A stretch of 64,000 nucleotides of DNA from Sphingomonas sp. Y38-1Y (lineage in GTDB: Bacteria; Pseudomonadota; Alphaproteobacteria; Sphingomonadales; Sphingomonadaceae): assembly GCF_032391395.1 (NCBI RefSeq), contig NZ_CP135916.1, positions 3,317,001 to 3,381,000 of the forward strand, written 5' to 3'. Shown in pieces: positions 59,966 to 64,000 of this stretch. Both the position numbers and the translations under genes were made by a program. Numbering within the stretch: the stretch's first letter is position 1; each line of letters starts with the position of its first letter. The notes beneath the pieces were generated by a model. That model worked only from the letters and a program-made list of their open reading frames with translations. It did not search any database and was not told where the DNA came from.

Positions 59966-60556
59966 ATGGGGTTGATCCCCGTGCCGCCGGGTCATGTCGC
60001 GGCGGTGGTGACGACGCTGGAGATGCGCGAGCGACCGCGGGCGCGGCCGATGCCGCCCTCCCCGCTCCGCCTGATCCGCTGGTCCGCGCCCGAGCCGGCC
60101 AAGTACCGCGCGCTGTTCGAACGTGTGGGCGGGCCGTGGCTCTGGTATTCGCGACTGGCGATGGACGATGCGCGATTGATCGAGCTGACCCATCGGGCCG
60201 AGACGCAGCTTCACGTCGTCCAGGATCGCCAGGGGATCGAGGTGGGGATGCTGGAACTCAGCCATCCGGCCGCCGATTGGTGCTCGATCGACTATTTCGG
60301 GCTGGTCCCCGCGCTGACCAGCGCGGGGCACGGCCGCTGGCTGATGGCGATGGCGATGGCCCTCGCCTGGCGGCCGGGGGTAGAGGTGGTGCGGGTCAAC
60401 ACCTGCTCGCTCGACCATCCCCGCGCGCTCGGCTTCTACCGCGCGCAGGGGTTTGAGGCGGTATCGCGGTCGGTCGAGACCTTCCCCGACCCGCGGCTGA
60501 TCGGCGTGCTACCCGCCGACGCAGCGCCTCACGTTCCCTTGGTCAGCGCGCGATAG
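59966..60556 (+). CDS. GNAT-family N-acetyltransferase
   Basis: 196 residues. After a non-conserved N-terminal segment of about 80 residues, GNAT-like motifs appear: VGMLELSHPAADWCSIDYFG, an acetyl-CoA-binding LTSAGHGRWLMAMAMALAW and the C-terminal VRVNTCSLDHPRALGFYRAQGF. It begins four bases after hemF, so it is co-transcribed. The last 28 bases overlap the convergent membrane protein gene. Substrate unknown. Confidence 0.87.
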   Translation: MGLIPVPPGHVAAVVTTLEMRERPRARPMPPSPLRLIRWSAPEPAKYRALFERVGGPWLWYSRLAMDDARLIELTHRAETQLHVVQDRQGIEVGMLELSHPAADWCSIDYFGLVPALTSAGHGRWLMAMAMALAWRPGVEVVRVNTCSLDHPRALGFYRAQGFEAVSRSVETFPDPRLIGVLPADAAPHVPLVSAR

Positions 60557-61254
60557 ACCGTCACCTTGACGAGCATCGTCAGGATCCAGCTGGCGGTGCC
60601 GGCCAGCGCGGCGAGCGCGTCGAAGACGAGGTGAAGCGGCGCGCCGCCGCCGGCGACCGTCACCGCCCGGTCGAGCCCACCCGCCACCGACATCGCCGCC
60701 TGTCCCGCAAAGAACGGAATGGCGGTCGCGACGAAGCACCACCAGCCGCGCCCCCGCGTCAGCGCCCAGGAGCGGGCGATCGCCTCGACCGGCCCCGCCC
60801 CCGGATTGGCGGCAAGCGCCGAGGTGACGAGGAAGAAGCGACCGAGCAGATAGAGCGCCGGCAGGATCAGCAGCGCGCCCGCCATCAACCCCGCCCACAT
60901 GAGCAGGCCCGCGGCAAGGAAGCTCAGCATTCGCCCCGCGCTGAGCTTGAGCGCCTCCCCCAGCAGCGGCCGGCCAGGCGCCAGGAACAGCATCAGCAGC
61001 ACCGCGGTGCCGACCAACTGCGCGAAATTGACCGCCAGGATCGCGCCGGCATGCTCGCGCGCATAGCCGAGCAGCGCCTGGAGCGCGGCATCGTCGCCGC
61101 CGTTGCGGTCGACCGGCTGCATCTCCGGCAGCAACAGCAGCAGCGCCAGCGTCGGCACGAAATAGAAGAGGCCGGCCACCGGCACGATCAGCCCGCGCTC
61201 CTGCCGCCAGGCGGCACCCGCCGCGGCGAAGACATGGCCGATGTTCAGTTTCAC
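60529..61254 (-). CDS. Polytopic membrane protein, GDPD-anchor-like
   Basis: 241 residues, about six hydrophobic helices. The conserved-looking loop EAIARSWALTRGRGWWCF is the same as [18 protein letters not shown] in the upstream gene, so the two are tandem paralogues. This ARSWxLTRGxGW motif recurs in bacterial membrane proteins annotated as glycerophosphodiesterase membrane domains. No catalytic residues are evident. It overlaps the upstream gene by four bases. Confidence 0.78.
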   Translation of the reverse strand: MKLNIGHVFAAAGAAWRQERGLIVPVAGLFYFVPTLALLLLLPEMQPVDRNGGDDAALQALLGYAREHAGAILAVNFAQLVGTAVLLMLFLAPGRPLLGEALKLSAGRMLSFLAAGLLMWAGLMAGALLILPALYLLGRFFLVTSALAANPGAGPVEAIARSWALTRGRGWWCFVATAIPFFAGQAAMSVAGGLDRAVTVAGGGAPLHLVFDALAALAGTASWILTMLVKVTVYRALTKGT

Positions 61255-62081
61255 GCGAAGGTTTCCTCAAGGTCGCTGGCAGGGGCAAGCGCCACATAGA
61301 GCTTCGCGGCGAACGCACTCTGAACGACCGTCAGCAGCGAGGAGACGCCGGCCATGGCAACCGCGGGGATTACCCGGCCGATGTTGAAGCCCGTCTGCCC
61401 GCCGCCAGCGATCGCGCCGATCGCCCCGGCTGCCGCGCCGATCGCGGCGGACAGGATGCCGGCGACGAGGAGATAGAGGAGGAACACGCCGACGATGCGC
61501 CAGCCATGTCCGCGCGTCAGCCGCCACGAACGCCCGATCGCGCCCAGCCCGCGCCGCTCCGCGACGATCACGGGCGCGAGCACCGCCAGCCGCGCGCCGA
61601 CCCAGAGGAGCACGGCGAACAGGACCAGGCCATAGCCGGCCAGCGCCGCCGCGGTGCCTCCGCTCAGCGCGGGCAACGACGCCTGCACGCTCGCCGCGCT
61701 GAAATCCACGCCGCCCGCGACGGCGATGCCGATGAACGGGATCATGAGGACCAGGAACGCGAGCAACAGCACGATCATCACGGCGATGAAGGGCAGCAGA
61801 CGCCGCACGCCCTGACCCACCGCCTCGCTCCGCCGCGCCGGCGCGATCGCCAGCGCGGTGAGCGCCAGCGTGCCGACCAGGCTGACGATCGTCAGGACGA
61901 AGCCAAGGAGCTGGAACACGAAGGTCATCGGCGTCACGACGCCGGGCGTCACCGCCGCTTCGAGCAGGCCGGAGACGAGCGACGGCGCGAAGACGAGCGC
62001 CAGGGTGATCCCGGCGACCGCGCCGCCATGCTCGTTGAGGAAGTCGCTGGTCGCCTCCCAGACGCGCGTCATCTTGACCAT
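61251..62081 (-). CDS. Polytopic membrane protein, paralogue of the next gene
   Basis: 276 residues from the ATG at 62081, five or six helices. Contains the signature [20 protein letters not shown] and a Gly/Ala-rich stretch ([17 protein letters not shown]). Same family as the gene it overlaps at 61254. Possibly subunits of one complex. Function unknown. It is divergent from lipB with 64 bases between. Confidence 0.78.
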   Translation of the reverse strand: MVKMTRVWEATSDFLNEHGGAVAGITLALVFAPSLVSGLLEAAVTPGVVTPMTFVFQLLGFVLTIVSLVGTLALTALAIAPARRSEAVGQGVRRLLPFIAVMIVLLLAFLVLMIPFIGIAVAGGVDFSAASVQASLPALSGGTAAALAGYGLVLFAVLLWVGARLAVLAPVIVAERRGLGAIGRSWRLTRGHGWRIVGVFLLYLLVAGILSAAIGAAAGAIGAIAGGGQTGFNIGRVIPAVAMAGVSSLLTVVQSAFAAKLYVALAPASDLEETFA

Positions 62082-62145
62082 CGGACCCTGCCCCCTCACT
62101 TGGAGGGCGTCCTGCCCATCCGATCGAGCCCCTAGCCCAAGCCGC

Positions 62146-62856
62146 ATGGCGATACCATTACCCCTGTCAGCCGCGCGTCCCGACGAGGTCGAATGGCGCG
62201 TCGAGCCCTTGCCGGTGCCCTATCCCGACGCGCTGGAGGCGATGGCGGCGCGGGCCGCGGCGATCCGCGCGGGCGAAGCGCGCGAGCTCGTCTGGCTGCT
62301 CGAGCACCCGCCGCTCTATACCGCCGGGACCAGCGCCGACCCGGCCGAGCTGATCGATCCGCGCTTTCCCGTGTACAAGTCGGGGCGCGGCGGCCGCTAT
62401 ACCTATCACGGGCCGGGACAGCGGATCGGCTATGTCATGCTCGACCTGGCGAAGCGCGGCCGCGACGTGCGCTGCTATGTCCACGCGCTCGAGCAATGGG
62501 TGATCGGGGCGCTTCGCACCTGCGGGATCGAGAGCTATGCCGTCGAAGGGCGCGTCGGCATCTGGACGCGCGAGGGCGGGCCGGAGGCCAAGATCGGGGC
62601 GATTGGCGTGCGGGTCCGGCAATGGGTGACGCTTCACGGCTTTTCCGTAAACCTGTCCCCGGACCTTTCGCATTTTGGCGGAATCGTACCGTGCGGGCTT
62701 GCCGAATTCCCGGTCACGAGCGCTAACCAGCTTGCAAAGAAGGTTAAACTCGCAACCTTTGACGAAGCGCTGACGTTGTCGTTCCCGGCGTTCCTGCGGG
62801 CGCTCGGCGGTGCCGAGCCCATTTGTAGGGTTGAGGGGCGTCCGCATAGCGATTAA
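62146..62856 (+). CDS. lipB: Octanoyl-[acyl-carrier-protein]:protein octanoyltransferase
   Basis: 236 residues from the ATG at 62146. The LipB signature is visible in order: [60 protein letters not shown] with the catalytic Lys, and [14 protein letters not shown] with the catalytic Cys. It moves octanoyl groups from ACP to lipoyl domains. The coordinate start fits the divergent promoter gap. Confidence 0.96.
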   Translation: MAIPLPLSAARPDEVEWRVEPLPVPYPDALEAMAARAAAIRAGEARELVWLLEHPPLYTAGTSADPAELIDPRFPVYKSGRGGRYTYHGPGQRIGYVMLDLAKRGRDVRCYVHALEQWVIGALRTCGIESYAVEGRVGIWTREGGPEAKIGAIGVRVRQWVTLHGFSVNLSPDLSHFGGIVPCGLAEFPVTSANQLAKKVKLATFDEALTLSFPAFLRALGGAEPICRVEGRPHSD

Positions 62857-62926
62857 TGTCCACGCCGGTTTGGGTATTAACGGCCGGAAAGGCCAGCCAA
62901 ATCCATTATTATCTAGGGAGCTCTAC

Positions 62927-63205
62927 ATGCGTTCACTCATCTCCAAGGTCGTTACCGGTTCGATGATCGCCGGTGCGGCGCTGCTCGTGTCGGCCTGCGG
63001 CGGCAACACCGAGAACACCACCGAGAACACCGTCGTCACTGACCTGAACACCACCGATCCGATGATGGACGGCACGATGACCGACAACATGACCGCGGTC
63101 GACGGCGCCGGCACGATGGGCAACGACGCGATGATGATGAACGACACCATGATGTCGAACGACATGATGATGTCGAACGAGGCGACGACCACGAACGCGA
63201 TGTAA
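62927..63205 (+). CDS. Met/Asn/Thr-rich small lipoprotein
   Basis: 92 residues with a strong ribosome-binding site (AGGGAG) before the ATG at 62927. A lipoprotein signal ends LLVSACGG (Cys24). The mature part is low complexity: NTENTTENTVVTDLNTTD, then a C-terminal half with about 17 Met residues in motifs such as MMMNDTMMSNDMMMSNE. It is a small outer- or inner-membrane lipoprotein. Met-rich tracts can bind Cu(I) or Ag(I), but that is only suggested by composition. It has its own terminator. Confidence 0.85.
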   Translation: MRSLISKVVTGSMIAGAALLVSACGGNTENTTENTVVTDLNTTDPMMDGTMTDNMTAVDGAGTMGNDAMMMNDTMMSNDMMMSNEATTTNAM

Positions 63206-63249
63206 TCGCGTTCGGCCGCGCCATCGAGCGCGCGCCGGGAGTTCGGACG

Positions 63250-63283
63250 GGGGCTGCGACGCGATGGCGTTGCGGCCCCTTTC
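63250..63283 (+). terminator. Rho-independent terminator after the Met-rich lipoprotein gene
   Basis: GGGGCTGCGAC, loop GCGATGGC, GTTGCGGCCCC followed by TTTCTTG. An 11-pair stem with two wobbles and a short T run, 45 bases after the stop codon. Confidence 0.75.
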
Positions 63284-63422
63284 TTGTTGCGGGTTGCTGC
63301 ACCCCGCCGTCGCAGCAATCGTTGCGCCTCCGGCCCGAAATAACCCTCTTCTTCGTCGCGGTAAAAAGCCTTAACGCTGTCCCCGCCCGGGACGGGCCTG
63401 TCGAGAGTGCCGAGGGGACGAA

Positions 63423-64000
63423 ATGAAGCGGTTGCGAATGATCGGGGGGGCCGCGCTGGCGGCTTTTGTCAGTGTGGCGGCAGCAACGCCCGCCAATGCG
63501 CAGTTCTGGTTCAAGCCCAAGGACCTGAGCGGTCCGCGGGTCACGGGCGAGGAGCCGGGCGTGCTGGGCCAGGCGTTGCCGGGCGCGACCCGCGACGAGC
63601 TCGAGGCGGCGATGGTCTGGAACCTTCGCGCCGCGCTCAACGTGGCGGCGCTGCAATGTCAGTTCGAGCCGACGCTGCTGACGCTGCGCAACTACAACGC
63701 GCTGCTCAAGGATCACGAGGGCGAGCTCGCCGCCAGCTTCGCGACGCTCGGCAAGTATTTCCGCCGCGTCAACAAGACGCCGAAGGAAGGCCAGACCGCG
63801 CTCGACCAATATGGCACGCGCGTCTATTCGGGCTATTCGACGGTGTCGGCGCAGCGCATCTTCTGCCAGACCGCCGATGCGGTGGGCGAGGACGCGATCC
63901 ACGCGCCGCGCGGCCAGCTTCACGAAGTCGCCGCGACCCGGCTGCAACAGCTCCGCAATTCGCTGACCTCATGGGGGGAGCAGCAATTCCCCTATGGCGG
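63423..64000 (+). CDS. Exported protein, 3' end outside window
   Basis: At least 192 residues from the ATG at 63423, with GAGGGGACGAA before it. A signal peptide (MKRLRMIGGAALAAFVSVAA, ending near ANAQ) is followed by a helical region with LEAAMVWNLRAALNVAALQC and EPTLLTLRNYNALLKDHEGE. The pattern resembles a sphingomonad periplasmic protein of unknown role; no enzyme motif is visible. The frame is open to the window edge. Confidence 0.82.
   Translation, partial: MKRLRMIGGAALAAFVSVAAATPANAQFWFKPKDLSGPRVTGEEPGVLGQALPGATRDELEAAMVWNLRAALNVAALQCQFEPTLLTLRNYNALLKDHEGELAASFATLGKYFRRVNKTPKEGQTALDQYGTRVYSGYSTVSAQRIFCQTADAVGEDAIHAPRGQLHEVAATRLQQLRNSLTSWGEQQFPYG

Overview
The window looks like chromosomal DNA of a high-GC alphaproteobacterium of the Sphingomonas group. 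This rests on recognisable proteins rather than a search. It carries ferulate genes of the sphingomonad type (an NDP-forming FerA beside FerB), near-complete matches to the LigI, LigJ, LigK and LigU enzymes of protocatechuate 4,5-cleavage, a TonB receptor with an IVTAQRR box, an 84-residue AtpC, and many short palindromic intergenic repeats. There is no rRNA, tRNA, IS element, prophage or CRISPR array that I can see.

Layout. 1-1211: the start of a circularly permuted ATP-grasp gene, cut by the window edge. 1312-7879 (minus): a tightly overlapping six-gene catabolic operon (TonB receptor, secreted metallo-beta-lactamase-fold hydrolase, flavin monooxygenase, cupin, DenD-like epimerase/dehydrogenase, SDR), with a NodD/NahR-type LysR gene divergent from it (8005). 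9022-12805 (minus): a second operon (extradiol dioxygenase, alpha/beta C-C hydrolase, cyclase-family hydrolase, fumarylacetoacetase-family enzyme), divergent from a paralogous LysR gene (12913). 13793-18423: a 2-hydroxyacid dehydrogenase, a small membrane protein and the ferBA pair. 18481-26024: mixed housekeeping genes (DUF3616, DUF72, typA, CHCC zinc finger, tldD, a TPR-like protein).

26221-31839: the F1 ATP synthase operon atpHAG-lipoprotein-DC, unusual for an inserted lipoprotein gene and two palindromic repeats. 32098-41502: a DMT exporter, an orphan cpaF, a DUF4157-like zinc-protease-motif protein with a Pro-triplet stalk next to a small lipoprotein, a DUF2256 mini-gene, rpsD, an S9 peptidase and an M28 peptidase. 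41707-47879: protocatechuate/4-hydroxybenzoate catabolism, ligK-ligU-ligI (minus) and lysR, ligJ-pobA (plus), with a regulator that carries two winged-helix domains. 48131-64000: 2OG oxygenase, PAP2 phosphatase, ychF, NPP phosphodiesterase, MaoC, an Arg/Tyr/Gly-rich lipoprotein, apt, the cytochrome bc1 operon petABC, trmL, a fatty-acid hydroxylase-like protein, hemF, GNAT, two related membrane proteins, lipB, a Met/Asn-rich lipoprotein and a truncated secreted protein.

How it fits together. Three aromatic modules lie within 48 kb. FerA/FerB convert hydroxycinnamates to aromatic aldehydes. PobA makes protocatechuate from 4-hydroxybenzoate. LigU/LigJ/LigK and LigI handle the products of 4,5-ring cleavage, while the ring-opening enzymes LigAB and LigC are absent from the window. 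The two operons at 1.3-12.8 kb look like an uptake, hydroxylation and meta-cleavage route for a substrate I cannot name. They and the DUF4157 protein/lipoprotein pair are the best candidates for undescribed biology here.
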